Shown: positions 33,083-41,667, numbered from the stretch's first letter. The stretch is 41,880 nucleotides of DNA from Bradyrhizobium sp. (GCF_004799405.1 NZ_SSMW01000047.1:1-41880), one strand, 5' to 3'. Notes: generated by a model from the sequence alone, not told the origin. A program made the numbers and translations.

Positions 33083-33119
33083 GCAAATGGCTGTGGGCAC
33101 GTGCCCATAGCTATTGCCC
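33082..33119. repeat. Palindrome downstream of the efflux pump gene
   Basis: A perfect 14-bp palindrome TGGGCACGTGCCCA (33094-33107) sits in a longer imperfect hairpin from about 33082 to 33119 (GGCAA...TTGCC outer arms, one bulge). It begins right at the pump gene stop and lies 80 bases before the methyltransferase ATG. It could be a terminator without a T-run, or an operator. Confidence 0.55.
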
Positions 33120-33199
33120 ACTCCGATTGTGGTTGACGCAACCTGACGGCCGTCCCTTGATTGGCGCCAAAGGGAACGAAAACCGCAGGAGAAATCGCC

Positions 33200-34615
33200 A
33201 TGCGGACCGGGGAACACCAGGGTCGGACCACCGCCAGGACCGCCGATCAGATTCTCGGTGAGATCAGGGATTATTGCCGTGCCACGCAAACCGCCGAATC
33301 CACCTTCGGGCGGCTCGCGGTCAACGACGGCAAGCTGGTATCGCGGTTGCGCGACGGCGCCAAGATCACCACGGGCACCCTCGACAAGGTCCGCGCTTAC
33401 CTGTCGGAGTATCGCACGGCGTCAGTGGCGGCGCGGAGCAAGCCGCTGCCGGCCGTAAAGGCGGTCAACGGCGCTGTGGCTGCGAGCGAGGTGCAGCCGG
33501 CCGGCTTCCGCTTCTTCGACAACCGCCAGAAATACCTGCTGTTTGTTTCGACCTGCAGCGAGAAGACCGACGTCGCCAGCCGGATTTCCCTCGAACTCGG
33601 CAACCTGCAGCCGTCGCCGCCGGCGCTTCGGATCTTCGATGCCGGTGTCGGCGACGGTACCGTGCTGTCGCGCGTGATGCGGTCGTTGCACGCGCGTTTC
33701 CCGACCATGCCGCTCTATGTCGTCGCTAAGGAAATCAGTTACGAGGACGTGCGGCTGATGCTCGAAAAGATGGCGGACCGCCTGTTCGAACATCCCGCCA
33801 CGGTGCTGGTCATCACCAATCTGTATTACGCCGAGGCGCCATGGCTGACGCCGCGTTCCGTGACGTCGGCGCAGGGCCTGATCTGGAAGGATGTCGCGCT
33901 GTCAGGCAATACCGCGCACGGTTTTGCCGAGCAGATCGGCGAGCTCGAAGGTTTTCTCGCCGAAAACTGGCGTGCCGGGATCAGCCCGACCACCGGCAAT
34001 CCGGTCTATCAGCGCCCGATCGTCCTGACATTGCGGCGCGAGGACCACTCCTTCCTGCTCGATCCGATCATGCCGCGGCCGGGACGCGTGATGGCCGACT
34101 ACGATCTGGTCATTGCCTCGCAGCCCTATCGCGCGCGGGCGAGCGTCGAATTCAAGGCATCGAAGGTGGTGGCGCCGCTGGTCCGGTCGTTGCGGCCGGG
34201 CGGCCGGCTAATCGGCATCCATTCGCACGGCGACGATCCGGGGATGGAGATCATCGAGGGGGTCTGGCCCGGCGACAACCCGTTCACGTCGGACCGTCAT
34301 GCCATCCTGCGGCAGGTCAAGCACGAGCTCGGCACCGCGGCACGGCACTACAATTTCAATGCATCGTCCGATGCCCGCTCGATCTTCCGCTATCGCATGC
34401 ACACGCTCCCCGACGAGGTGAGCGGCCCGATCGGAACCTCGACGCTGTTCGCCGCCTGGAATGCCGCGATCTACGTCGCGCAGATCGAGGATGTCAGGCT
34501 GTCTGAGGTGGTCCGCGATGGCCGCTATCTGGAAGCCACCGACCGGGTGCTGAAAAAGCACGGCGGTTTGTGGTTCAACGACGAAACTTACGTGATTTCG
34601 CGCCGCCGCGCGTGA
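33200..34615 (+). CDS. Class I SAM methyltransferase-like protein with N-terminal helical region
   Basis: The product is 471 residues from ATG 33200, with AGGAGA eight bases upstream. Residues ~10-70 (TADQILGEIRDYCRATQTAESTFGRLAVNDGKLVSRLRDGAKIT) look like a helical, perhaps DNA-binding, segment. The glycine-rich SAM-site-like motif is LRIFDAGVGDGTVLSRVMR (D147, G149, G151, G153). A second recognisable part is LRPGGRLIGIHSHGDDPG, typical of motif post-II/III of class I methyltransferases. I do not recognise a characterised family. It is followed 22 bases later by a MetF-like gene, so the pair may act in one-carbon metabolism or demethylation; this is inference from neighbourhood only. Confidence 0.72.
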   Translation: MRTGEHQGRTTARTADQILGEIRDYCRATQTAESTFGRLAVNDGKLVSRLRDGAKITTGTLDKVRAYLSEYRTASVAARSKPLPAVKAVNGAVAASEVQPAGFRFFDNRQKYLLFVSTCSEKTDVASRISLELGNLQPSPPALRIFDAGVGDGTVLSRVMRSLHARFPTMPLYVVAKEISYEDVRLMLEKMADRLFEHPATVLVITNLYYAEAPWLTPRSVTSAQGLIWKDVALSGNTAHGFAEQIGELEGFLAENWRAGISPTTGNPVYQRPIVLTLRREDHSFLLDPIMPRPGRVMADYDLVIASQPYRARASVEFKASKVVAPLVRSLRPGGRLIGIHSHGDDPGMEIIEGVWPGDNPFTSDRHAILRQVKHELGTAARHYNFNASSDARSIFRYRMHTLPDEVSGPIGTSTLFAAWNAAIYVAQIEDVRLSEVVRDGRYLEATDRVLKKHGGLWFNDETYVISRRRA

Positions 34616-34637
34616 GACGTGATCCGGGAATGAGCTC

Positions 34638-35552
34638 TTGACCGCACCCGACCTTGTTTCGTCAGCCGAACTCACGGTGCTGTTGTCGTCGGCCTCTGTC
34701 GAAATCTCGTCGCGCGGGCATCAGTTGCAGGAATTGCGGGATAATTTCCCTCCGGGCACGGATGTGACGATCACTTTCCTGCCCGGCGACAATTATCGCC
34801 TCAACGTCGACACCGCAACCGAGCTGCGCGCGGCGGGCTTCAACCCGGTTCCGCATATCGCCGCGCGCGAAATCTCCTCGCGCGATGCGCTCGACGATTT
34901 TCTGGCGCGGGCGCGCGGGGAAGCCGATGTCACGCGCGTGCTTTTGGTCGCCGGCGATGTCGCGCGCGCCAAAGGCCCGTTCAAGTCGAGCAGCGATATC
35001 GGCGCCAGCGAATTGATCGAGGCGCACGGCATCACCTCGTTGAGCGTGGCCGGGCATCCCGAAGGCCATCCCTATCTGGAAGCGGCCGACGCCATCGGGG
35101 TATTGCGGGCATGGCGCGACTGGGGACGCCGAACCAGCATCCACGTCGATGTCATGACGCAATTTTGCTTCGAGAGCGCGCCGATCCTGGGGTGGATCGG
35201 CGAACTCGATGCGAGCGGAACCGGTCTTCCCGTGATCGTCGGTCTTGCCGGTCCGGCAACCCCAGCCACGTTGACGAAATTCGCGCTGCGCTGTGGCGTC
35301 GGCAATTCGATGCGGTCGCTGCGCAGCCAGATCGGCCGTTTCGGGCGCCTGTTGACCGATACCGGGCCCGACGATGTCATGCGCGGTCTGCGCTCTGCGC
35401 CGGCGGCTGCGACGGCGTCGATCGCCGGGTTTCACCTGTTTCCATTCGGCGGGTTGCGCAAGTCCGGCGACTGGTTACGCGCTTACGTCCAGCAAGCGAT
35501 TGCGCAAACGCAGCGCGCGGCTTGTTCGGACGCCGACCCTCAAAAGCCGTGA
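34638..35552 (+). CDS. MetF-like methylenetetrahydrofolate reductase family protein
   Basis: The product is 304 residues. TIM-barrel features fit the MTHFR family: VEISSRG at strand 1 (family Glu), FLPGDNYRLNVDTATELRAAGFNPVPHIAAREI, RVLLVAGDVARAKGPF (Asp near the flavin), HPEGHP, and TQFCFESAPILGWIGEL. The match to genuine biosynthetic MetF is partial: the usual ALRGDPP reads LVAGDVA, so a dedicated catabolic role is possible. The start is TTG at 34638 with GGGAATGAG upstream; no ATG fits, since the frame has no Met before the VDVMTQF segment. It forms a pair with the methyltransferase-like gene 22 bases upstream. Confidence 0.75.
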   Translation: MTAPDLVSSAELTVLLSSASVEISSRGHQLQELRDNFPPGTDVTITFLPGDNYRLNVDTATELRAAGFNPVPHIAAREISSRDALDDFLARARGEADVTRVLLVAGDVARAKGPFKSSSDIGASELIEAHGITSLSVAGHPEGHPYLEAADAIGVLRAWRDWGRRTSIHVDVMTQFCFESAPILGWIGELDASGTGLPVIVGLAGPATPATLTKFALRCGVGNSMRSLRSQIGRFGRLLTDTGPDDVMRGLRSAPAAATASIAGFHLFPFGGLRKSGDWLRAYVQQAIAQTQRAACSDADPQKP

Positions 35553-35632
35553 AGCCGCGCCGGACAGCACTTTTTCGGCCCGGCAACATGAGCGCCTCCT
35601 GAGTCCGATGAATACGAATGCACAACAGACTG

Positions 35633-35754
35633 CGTCGTCCCTGCGAACGCAGGGACCCACAGCCACAGGGAGTGGGGTTACGCGAAAGTCTTCGACGGCG
35701 GCGTTCAAGACGAGAGGACGCGGCGTATAGGCCCCTGCGTTCGCAGGGACGACG
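35633..35754. repeat. 122-bp element with near-perfect terminal inverted repeats
   Basis: The terminal arms (35633-35657 and 35730-35754) are inverted copies matching at 24 of 25 positions, with CCTGCGAACGCAGGG as the self-complementary core. The 72-base centre shows no coding potential. This CCTGCG...CGCAGG element is one I recall as a frequent Bradyrhizobium intergenic repeat. It fills most of the gap between the convergent metF-like and tolC-like genes, where it may act as a bidirectional terminator. Confidence 0.85.
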
Positions 35755-35784
35755 TTGAAGATGCGTTCGAAAGGCCGGTTCCTG

Positions 35785-37161
35785 CTACTGTCCCGAGGGC
35801 GTACGCAGACCCTCCCAGGCGTCGCGCACCTGGTGGTAATGCACTTCCGGCAGATAGTCCGGGGTGTTGAGTCCCAGCGTCTTGACGTCGAGCTTTCCGA
35901 TCGCGCTGAGCAGCGTGTAGGAGGCGATCACGCGGTCGCGCTGTGCGCCGATCAGCCGCGCTTTTGCCGAGATCAGATCCTGCTGCGAGTTCAGCACATC
36001 GACCGTGGTGCGCTGGCCGCCTTGCGCCTCCTTGCGTACGCCCTCGAGGGCGACGGTCGCGGCGCGCACCTCGGAGTCCGATGCCGCCACCGCGATCTTG
36101 GCGCCTTCATTGGCGACCCACGCGCCGACCGCGGCGGTGCGTGCCTGATTGCGGACCTGGTCGAGCACCAGACGGCTTTGCGCCTCCACTTCCTTGGCTT
36201 GCCGGGTCTGCGACGCCGCGGTGCCGCCGTCATAGATCGGCGCCGTCATCTGGCCGAGAATCGAGGCTTGATCGGTCCGGAAGGTCGACAGCGTCGAATC
36301 CGAATCCACGCTGTGGCTGGCGCTGCCCTGCAGCGTGATGGTGGGCAGCAGGCTGCCTTCCGCGACCCGGATGGTGGTGGAGGCGACATCGACGTCGAAG
36401 CCCGCGGCGGTCACGGCCGGGTTGCCCTTGAGGGCAAGCTCGATCGCCTCCTCGCGGCTGCGCGGCAGATAGCGGTCCACGGTTTCGGCGGCCCGCAATT
36501 GCGCCGGCGGGTTCCCGATGACCTGGGTATAGGTGGCCTGGCTGACGGCAAGACTGACTTCGGCGGCGTTGAGGTCCGACAGGCCACGGCTGAGACGCGC
36601 CTCGGCCTGCGAGGTGTCGGTCGGCGTCACGTCACCCGCCTTCAGCCGCCTTTGGGTGATGGCGAGGGTTTCGCGCAGGAACGCGACGTTGGCGCGCTGC
36701 GCCTCGACCAGCGACTGGTTGGCCAGCACGTTGGTGTAGGCGGTGACGGCATCGAGCAACACGCCCTGGCCGACGTTGCGCAGGGCTTCGCGGCCCGCCT
36801 GTACCTGGAGTTCCGCTACCCGGACGCTGTTGGCGGTCCTGAAGCCGTTGAACAGGATTTGCGTCACCGTCACGCCGATGGTCCAGGGTTTCAAGGTCGC
36901 GCCCTGGACCGTATTGTCCGGCAACAGGTTGCGCACCGCCTGCAACCCACCGCTCAAACTCGCAATGATCTGAGGCCGGTAGCCCGCCAGCGCCTGCGGC
37001 ACGTTCTCATCGGTGGCGCGCTGGCGCGCCCGTTCGGCGTTGAGCTGCGGGTTGGACTGGTACGCCTTGACCAGTGCTTCCGGCAGGCCTTCCGCCTGCG
37101 CCGTGGCGGCAGCAAAACCGAGGCAAGTGGCGACGCCAAGGTTCATGCCCAATCGAAGCAT
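35785..37161 (-). CDS. TolC-family outer-membrane efflux/secretion protein
   Basis: The product is about 458 residues from ATG 37161, preceded closely by GGAAGG. A signal peptide follows (LGMNLGVATCLGFAAATAQAEGLPEALVKAYQSNPQL, cleavage near AQA). The two-fold TolC repeat is visible: SNPQLNAERARQRATDENVPQALAGYRP in the first half and GNPAVTAAGFDVDVASTTIRVAEGSLLP in the second, each ahead of coiled-coil helices. GPIYDGGT-type and TTVDVLNSQQDLISAKARL motifs point to the type I secretion/TolC subfamily. It should form a trimeric channel for efflux or type I secretion. In-frame ATGs at 37146 and 37203 are alternative starts. It could serve the heavy-metal pump, but it may be a general TolC. Confidence 0.88.
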   Translation of the reverse strand: MLRLGMNLGVATCLGFAAATAQAEGLPEALVKAYQSNPQLNAERARQRATDENVPQALAGYRPQIIASLSGGLQAVRNLLPDNTVQGATLKPWTIGVTVTQILFNGFRTANSVRVAELQVQAGREALRNVGQGVLLDAVTAYTNVLANQSLVEAQRANVAFLRETLAITQRRLKAGDVTPTDTSQAEARLSRGLSDLNAAEVSLAVSQATYTQVIGNPPAQLRAAETVDRYLPRSREEAIELALKGNPAVTAAGFDVDVASTTIRVAEGSLLPTITLQGSASHSVDSDSTLSTFRTDQASILGQMTAPIYDGGTAASQTRQAKEVEAQSRLVLDQVRNQARTAAVGAWVANEGAKIAVAASDSEVRAATVALEGVRKEAQGGQRTTVDVLNSQQDLISAKARLIGAQRDRVIASYTLLSAIGKLDVKTLGLNTPDYLPEVHYHQVRDAWEGLRTPSGQ

Positions 37162-37331
37162 GCGCCTTCCCACGTGGCCAACCCTAGTGGCACGCCCAGC
37201 CATATGATCCCGCAGCAAATCCGGACATCCGCCCCCGCCGACGTCTTCGACACATTTACCTGTTTAGAGGGCGCCGCCGCCACAGGCAAACCGTCCGGCG
37301 CAATAACCCCCTGCCATTCGGCGGCGCGCTG

Positions 37332-37365
37332 TTGCCTGTTCGTCACAGACGCGAACATCAGGCAA
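37332..37365. promoter_or_regulatory. Inverted repeat between tolC-like and acetyl-CoA hydrolase genes
   Basis: TTGCCTG (37332-37338) and CAGGCAA (37359-37365) are perfect inverted copies, with TTCG and CGAA also complementary inside. The site lies 70 bases before the acetyl-CoA hydrolase ATG, in the 273-base divergent gap. It looks like an operator for a dimeric repressor, but no regulator gene is adjacent. Confidence 0.4.
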
Positions 37366-37434
37366 ATGCGCTATAGCTGCCGCCGTCACGCTCGATTCCG
37401 GGCGAGCATCTCCGGCGGCGTCAGGCAGATCTTC

Positions 37435-39294
37435 ATGCCCAAAATGTTTTCCGACCCCGAGGCGATCGCGGAAGACATCATCCGCGATGTCGGAACCAAT
37501 CTGGTGGTCGGGTTGCCGCTCGGGCTTGGCAAGGCCAACCACATCGTCAACGCGCTTTATGCGCGCGCGGTGGCCGACCGCGCCATCAACCTGACGTTCT
37601 TTTCGGCGCTGACACTGGAAAAGCCGAAGCCATCGAACCTGCTCGAGCGGCGTTTCATCGCGCCCGTGATCGATCGCCTGTTCGGCGGCTATCCCGATCT
37701 CGCCTATGCCGCCGCGCTGCATGCGAGCGCGTTGCCGCCGAACATCCAGGTGATCGAGTTTTTCTTCCTGGCAGGAAGCTGGCTGCACGTGCCGTTCGCG
37801 CAGCAGCACTACATTTCCGCGAACTATACCCATGCCGCGTCCTGTCTGCTGGCGCGCGGGCTCAATGTCGTCACCCAACTGGTGGCAAAGCGCGTTGTCG
37901 ATGGCACGGCGCGCTACAGCCTGAGCTGCAACACCGACACCACGCTCGATGTCTTGCGCGCCCGGGCGGAGGGCCGCGCCTCGTTCAAACTGGTGGCCCA
38001 GGTCAATTCCGAACTGCCGTTCATGCCGGGTGCGGGCGACCTTTCGGCGGACGAGTTCAGCGCGGTGCTCGATAGTCCCGCGACCGATTTTCCGCTCTTC
38101 GCGCCGCCGTCCGAACCGATCACCGACACCAGATACGCCATCGGCCTGCATGCCGCGGGCCTCGTGCGCGACGGCGGCACGCTGCAGATCGGCATCGGCC
38201 AGGTCAGCGATGCGCTGGCGCAGGGACTGATTATCCGCCACCGAGACAATTCACAATTTCACGCGATCATGAGCCGGTTGGCACCCGGGGTGCCGGTCGC
38301 CGCAACGGAAACCGGGCCGTTCGACAAAGGCCTCTACGGCGTCAGCGAAATGTTGTTCGAGGCGTTTCTCGGCCTGATCGCTGCGGGCATTCTCAAGCGC
38401 GAGGTCGACGGCGTGGTGTTGCATGGCGCGTTCTTTCTCGGGCCAAAATCGTTCTATCGCGCGTTGCGCGAGATGACGCCGCAACAGCTTGCCCGCATCC
38501 AGATGATGCCGGTGTCGTTCACCAACCAGCTCTATGGCGATGAGGAAATAAAACGCCGCGCCCGCGTCGATGCCCGCTTCGTCAACAACGCCATGATGGC
38601 GACGCTGATGGGAGCGGTGATTTCCGACGGCCTGGAAAACGGCCAGGTGGTAAGCGGCGTCGGCGGCCAGTACAATTTCGTGGCGCAGGCATTCGAACTC
38701 GAAGGCGCGCGCTCGATCCTCACGGTGGAAGCGGCGCGGCAGCAAAAATCCGGCAGCGTTTCCAATATCCGCTGGAACTACGGTCATGAAACCATTCCGC
38801 GGCACCTGCGCGATATCGTCATCACCGAATACGGCGTCGCCGATCTCAGGGGAAAGTCCGACGCCGACGTCATCGCCTCGATGCTGCAGGTCTCGGATTC
38901 GCGCTTTCAGAACGATCTGATGCGGCAGGCCAAGGACGCCGGCAAGCTGTCGAAAAATTATGAAATTCCCGCCGCGCATCGCGAGAATTTCTCCGAACGC
39001 ATCGGCGCGGCGCTAAAGCCGGCGCGCGACGCCGGGCTGCTGCCGTCGTTCCCGTTCGGCAGCGACTTCACCGAAACGGAGCAGCGGCTGATTCCGGCCC
39101 TGCAACTGCTGCAGGACGCGCAACGCGCGCCGCTGCGTCTGCCGGGATTGTTGTGGCAGGGGTTCACCCGTCAGCCCGACGCGGCCGACCAGGAATGTCT
39201 GGCGCGGCTCGGGCTCGACCGGCCGGCGAGTTTGTCGGAACGCGCCTGGCGCGCGCTGGTCAACGCCGCGCTGGCGAGAAGCAAAGCGGGGTAG
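37435..39294 (+). CDS. Acetyl-CoA hydrolase/transferase family protein
   Basis: The product is 619 residues from ATG 37435 (MPKMFSDPEAIAEDIIRDVG). The N-terminal CoA-transferase domain reads GTNLVVGLPLGLGKANHIVNALY. The C-terminal acetyl-CoA hydrolase domain contains GVGGQYNFVAQAFELEGARSIL and VITEYGVADLRGKSDADV. This class I family moves CoA between acetate and other acids or hydrolyses acetyl-CoA through a glutamyl-CoA intermediate. It is longer than the ~500-residue Cat1/Ach1 enzymes, with extra sequence in the middle, so the substrate is uncertain. The frame stays open far upstream, antisense to tolC, which is a high-GC artefact. It ends 18 bases from the stop of the convergent enoyl-CoA hydratase gene. 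Confidence 0.85.
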   Translation: MPKMFSDPEAIAEDIIRDVGTNLVVGLPLGLGKANHIVNALYARAVADRAINLTFFSALTLEKPKPSNLLERRFIAPVIDRLFGGYPDLAYAAALHASALPPNIQVIEFFFLAGSWLHVPFAQQHYISANYTHAASCLLARGLNVVTQLVAKRVVDGTARYSLSCNTDTTLDVLRARAEGRASFKLVAQVNSELPFMPGAGDLSADEFSAVLDSPATDFPLFAPPSEPITDTRYAIGLHAAGLVRDGGTLQIGIGQVSDALAQGLIIRHRDNSQFHAIMSRLAPGVPVAATETGPFDKGLYGVSEMLFEAFLGLIAAGILKREVDGVVLHGAFFLGPKSFYRALREMTPQQLARIQMMPVSFTNQLYGDEEIKRRARVDARFVNNAMMATLMGAVISDGLENGQVVSGVGGQYNFVAQAFELEGARSILTVEAARQQKSGSVSNIRWNYGHETIPRHLRDIVITEYGVADLRGKSDADVIASMLQVSDSRFQNDLMRQAKDAGKLSKNYEIPAAHRENFSERIGAALKPARDAGLLPSFPFGSDFTETEQRLIPALQLLQDAQRAPLRLPGLLWQGFTRQPDAADQECLARLGLDRPASLSERAWRALVNAALARSKAG

Positions 39295-39312
39295 GATTTT
39301 GCCGCAGGCAAC

Positions 39313-40092
39313 CTACCGGTTCTTGTTGGCCGGCTTTCGCTTCTCGATGAACGCGGCCATGCCTTCGGAGCGATCTTGCAGCGCGAAGGTCGAATGAAAC
39401 AGGTCGCGCTCGACGTTGAGTCCTTCAGATAGCGGCGTCTCGAACGCGCGATTGATCGCGCTCTTGGCCATTGCGGCTGCGGGGTGCGACATCGAAGCGA
39501 TTTTTTCGGCGATCGCCAGCGCTTCCTCCATCAATTTGTCCGAGGGCACGATCCGGCTGACGAGACCCGAACGCTCGGCTTCCGCGGCGTCCATCATCCG
39601 TCCGGTAAGACACAGGTCCATCGCCTTGGATTTGCCGACGGCGCGCGTCAACCGCTGGGTGCCGCCGATGCCGGGGATCGTGCCGAGCGTGATCTCGGGC
39701 TGGCCGAACTTGGCGGTGTCGGCGGCGATGATGATGTCGCACATCATCGCGAGCTCACAGCCGCCGCCGAGCGCGTAGCCGCTGACGGCGGCGATGGTCG
39801 GCTTGCGGCAATTGGCGACGCGGTCGCCGCCGATGGCGATGAAATCGCTGGAAAACATGTCGATGAAGCTTTTGGGCTGCATTTCCTTGATGTCGGCGCC
39901 TGCGGCAAACGCCTTTTCGCCGCCGGCCAGCAGGATGCACCCGATTTTGTCGTCGGCTTCGAGATCGTCGACCGCGGCCGCTATTTCCTTGAATACATCG
40001 AACGACAGCGCATTGAGCATCTTCGGGCGGTTCAGCGTGATGATGCCGACCGCGCCTTTGCTTTCGACAATAATGTGTTCGAACCTGCTCAT
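39313..40092 (-). CDS. Enoyl-CoA hydratase (crotonase family)
   Basis: The product is 259 residues, crotonase fold. The oxyanion hole segments are [12 protein letters not shown] (near 60-71) and [13 protein letters not shown]. Both catalytic glutamates are present, E113 and E133 ([18 protein letters not shown]), so it should be a true hydratase and not a non-hydrating homologue. It hydrates trans-2-enoyl-CoA in beta-oxidation. The closest remembered relatives are FadB1/PaaF-type short-chain hydratases. The start at 40092 ([23 protein letters not shown]) matches the family N-terminus. It is monocistronic or paired with the hypothetical gene whose stop lies 74 bases upstream on the same strand. 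Confidence 0.93.
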   Translation of the reverse strand: MSRFEHIIVESKGAVGIITLNRPKMLNALSFDVFKEIAAAVDDLEADDKIGCILLAGGEKAFAAGADIKEMQPKSFIDMFSSDFIAIGGDRVANCRKPTIAAVSGYALGGGCELAMMCDIIIAADTAKFGQPEITLGTIPGIGGTQRLTRAVGKSKAMDLCLTGRMMDAAEAERSGLVSRIVPSDKLMEEALAIAEKIASMSHPAAAMAKSAINRAFETPLSEGLNVERDLFHSTFALQDRSEGMAAFIEKRKPANKNR

Positions 40093-40166
40093 GATCCACC
40101 CCGCGCCAGACTTTTCGCGGGCAATGTGCCCGCAGCCGGGATGAGCTTCAAGTGGGCGCGAAGCCT

Positions 40167-40775
40167 TTATGCCATGAACATCCGCGCGGCCGAGGCCACC
40201 GTCAACATGACGCCGAAGGCCATAAAGATCTTCCCGATCAGCGAGGTCTTGTCCCAGACGGTGGGGTCGTCGTTGCGGCTCGCCATCACCGGTGGGGCGG
40301 CGGGATCGGCCGAGGCGATTGCCAACGGCGGCACTGGCGGCGGGCTCTCGTGCAGCGTGCGATCGACATCGTTGAGTTGATCCGCGGACACGACCTGGGT
40401 GTCGGTGGCAACCGGCGCACCAGGCGGGGTAGCCTGCAGAATGGCTTCTGCCCGCGCTGACATCGCCCTGAGGGCGGGGATCGGGCTGTCAGCGGAGGCC
40501 AGTTGTGCGTTGGCGTTGGCGACAGACGGTGGGAGCGCAGATGATTCGTTATCCTCGGCGGCATCGGTGGATTGGTTGGCGCGCGCGGATTTCAGCGCCG
40601 TTTTGCCGGATGTGCGATGCGCGACTTTCTTCCAGTGATGCGCGACGTGTTTGCTACGGACAGCCGGCGCCGCCTTGCTATCGGCGGTCGTCGCTGCCTG
40701 CGAAAGTCCGGCGAAACCCACCCACAACCCTGTCGCCAATATCAATGCCGAGCGCCCGCTGGCTTTGATCCTCAT
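40167..40775 (-). CDS. Hypothetical protein with signal peptide and C-terminal membrane segment
   Basis: The product is 202 residues from ATG 40775, with GGGGAG nine bases upstream. Residues 1-28 form a signal peptide or first span ([23 protein letters not shown]). The middle is low-complexity, rich in Ala, Ser, Pro and Asp, with a Lys/His-rich part ([20 protein letters not shown]). The last ~25 residues ([21 protein letters not shown]) form a membrane segment. So it probably spans the periplasm between two membrane anchors or carries a cleaved signal plus tail anchor. I recognise no family. The frame continues upstream of 40775, but without a ribosome site. Confidence 0.75.
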   Translation of the reverse strand: MRIKASGRSALILATGLWVGFAGLSQAATTADSKAAPAVRSKHVAHHWKKVAHRTSGKTALKSARANQSTDAAEDNESSALPPSVANANAQLASADSPIPALRAMSARAEAILQATPPGAPVATDTQVVSADQLNDVDRTLHESPPPVPPLAIASADPAAPPVMASRNDDPTVWDKTSLIGKIFMAFGVMLTVASAARMFMA

Positions 40776-41121
40776 TTTGGCAATCTCCCCATTTGCCAGT
40801 CCCCAAAGCCAAAGGAGACTGGCGGCGTGTCCGCAGCGCGGCAGAAAAAGGGAATCTTCGGGCGAGTCCGGGCGAAAACGGGGCGGCGGCATTTTGCCGA
40901 TGGGCACTTCGGAACGCGGGAATCTTCGCAAGCAATGCGGTGGGTGCGGGCCGCACCGAACGATGTTATGAGCCTGAACGCGCGTCATTCATGGTCGCGA
41001 TTTCCAGCGTGGGACCTGAACACCCCATAGTTTTTCCGAAGCTGTTTATCACGACTTCGTGATTGGAGCCTGCGGACGTAACAAATTGAAAGATCGACCG
41101 AATTGCATGGTGGGAGCGCGC
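40776..41121. other. Divergent intergenic region before the second sigma gene
   Basis: About 345 bases separate the hypothetical gene and the sigma gene. The region has GC-rich purine-heavy stretches (40840-40890) and then a more AT-rich part from about 41020. Apart from the GTAAC/CGAA promoter candidate at 41078-41102, I see no gene or strong repeat. Confidence 0.5.
41078..41102 (+). promoter_or_regulatory. ECF-type promoter candidate GTAAC-N16-CGAA
   Basis: GTAAC (41078-41082) and CGAA (41099-41102) are separated by 16 bases. I remember a GTAACC-N16-CGAA consensus for Caulobacter SigF, whose partner NrsF is the same DUF1109 type as the gene downstream here. This suggests autoregulation. 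Transcription would start near 41108-41110, which bears on the choice of start codon. Confidence 0.5.
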
Positions 41122-41667
41122 GTGCCCGAACGTGAAGACGAATGGAGCGGCCTGATGCGGTCGGCCATTTCTGGGGACGGTGTGGCGTATCATCGTCTGC
41201 TCAGGGCCGTCACGCCGGTGTTGAGGGCCGCGGCGCGCCGGGGCCTCGCGCGTGCGGGGCAACCGGTCGATCAATCTGAGGATATCGTGCAGGACATTTT
41301 GTTGGCGGTGCATCTGAAACGGCATACCTGGGACACTACCGCGCCGTTCGCGCCATGGCTGTTTGCGATCGCCCGCAACAAGCTGATCGATTCGCTGCGC
41401 CGCCGCGGTCGGCGGATCTTCGTCAACATCGACGATTTCGCCGAGACGATCCCGAGCGAACCCGCAGCCGAGACTGTTCCGGCGAGCGAGGTCGCGGCCC
41501 AGCTTCAGTCCCTGCCGGCGCGCCAGCGCGATGTCCTGCAGTCGATCGCGGTCGACAGCGCGTCGATCAAGGACACGGCGGCGAAATTCGCCATGAGTGA
41601 GGGCGCGGTGCGGGTGGCGCTGCATCGCGGGCTTGCCAGTCTCACCGCCAAACTGCGGGAACAATGA
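41122..41667 (+). CDS. ECF-family sigma factor, SigF/NrsF-type system
   Basis: The product is 181 residues from GTG 41122 (PEREDEWSGLMRSAISGDGVAYHRLL), which has GGGAG five bases upstream. ATG 41107 is an alternative that would add five residues and give an almost leaderless mRNA if the promoter call is right. Region 2 is VDQSEDIVQDILLAVHLKRHTWD with APFAPWLFAIARNKLIDSLRRRG. Region 4 is LPARQRDVLQSIAVDSASIKDTAAKFAMSEGAVRVALHRGLASL. The following gene is a DUF1109 membrane protein two bases past the stop, the organisation of Caulobacter sigF-nrsF and bradyrhizobial stress ECF systems. It probably responds to oxidative or metal stress. Confidence 0.88.
   Translation: MPEREDEWSGLMRSAISGDGVAYHRLLRAVTPVLRAAARRGLARAGQPVDQSEDIVQDILLAVHLKRHTWDTTAPFAPWLFAIARNKLIDSLRRRGRRIFVNIDDFAETIPSEPAAETVPASEVAAQLQSLPARQRDVLQSIAVDSASIKDTAAKFAMSEGAVRVALHRGLASLTAKLREQ

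Noticed and set aside
35755..37434. Open frame of about 560 codons antisense to the tolC-like gene, continuous with the acetyl-CoA hydrolase frame
   Set aside because: Its composition (Arg, Gly and Leu-rich with no recognisable motif) is what the complement of a GC-rich gene gives. The hydrolase family begins at 37435 and the TolC reading is clear.
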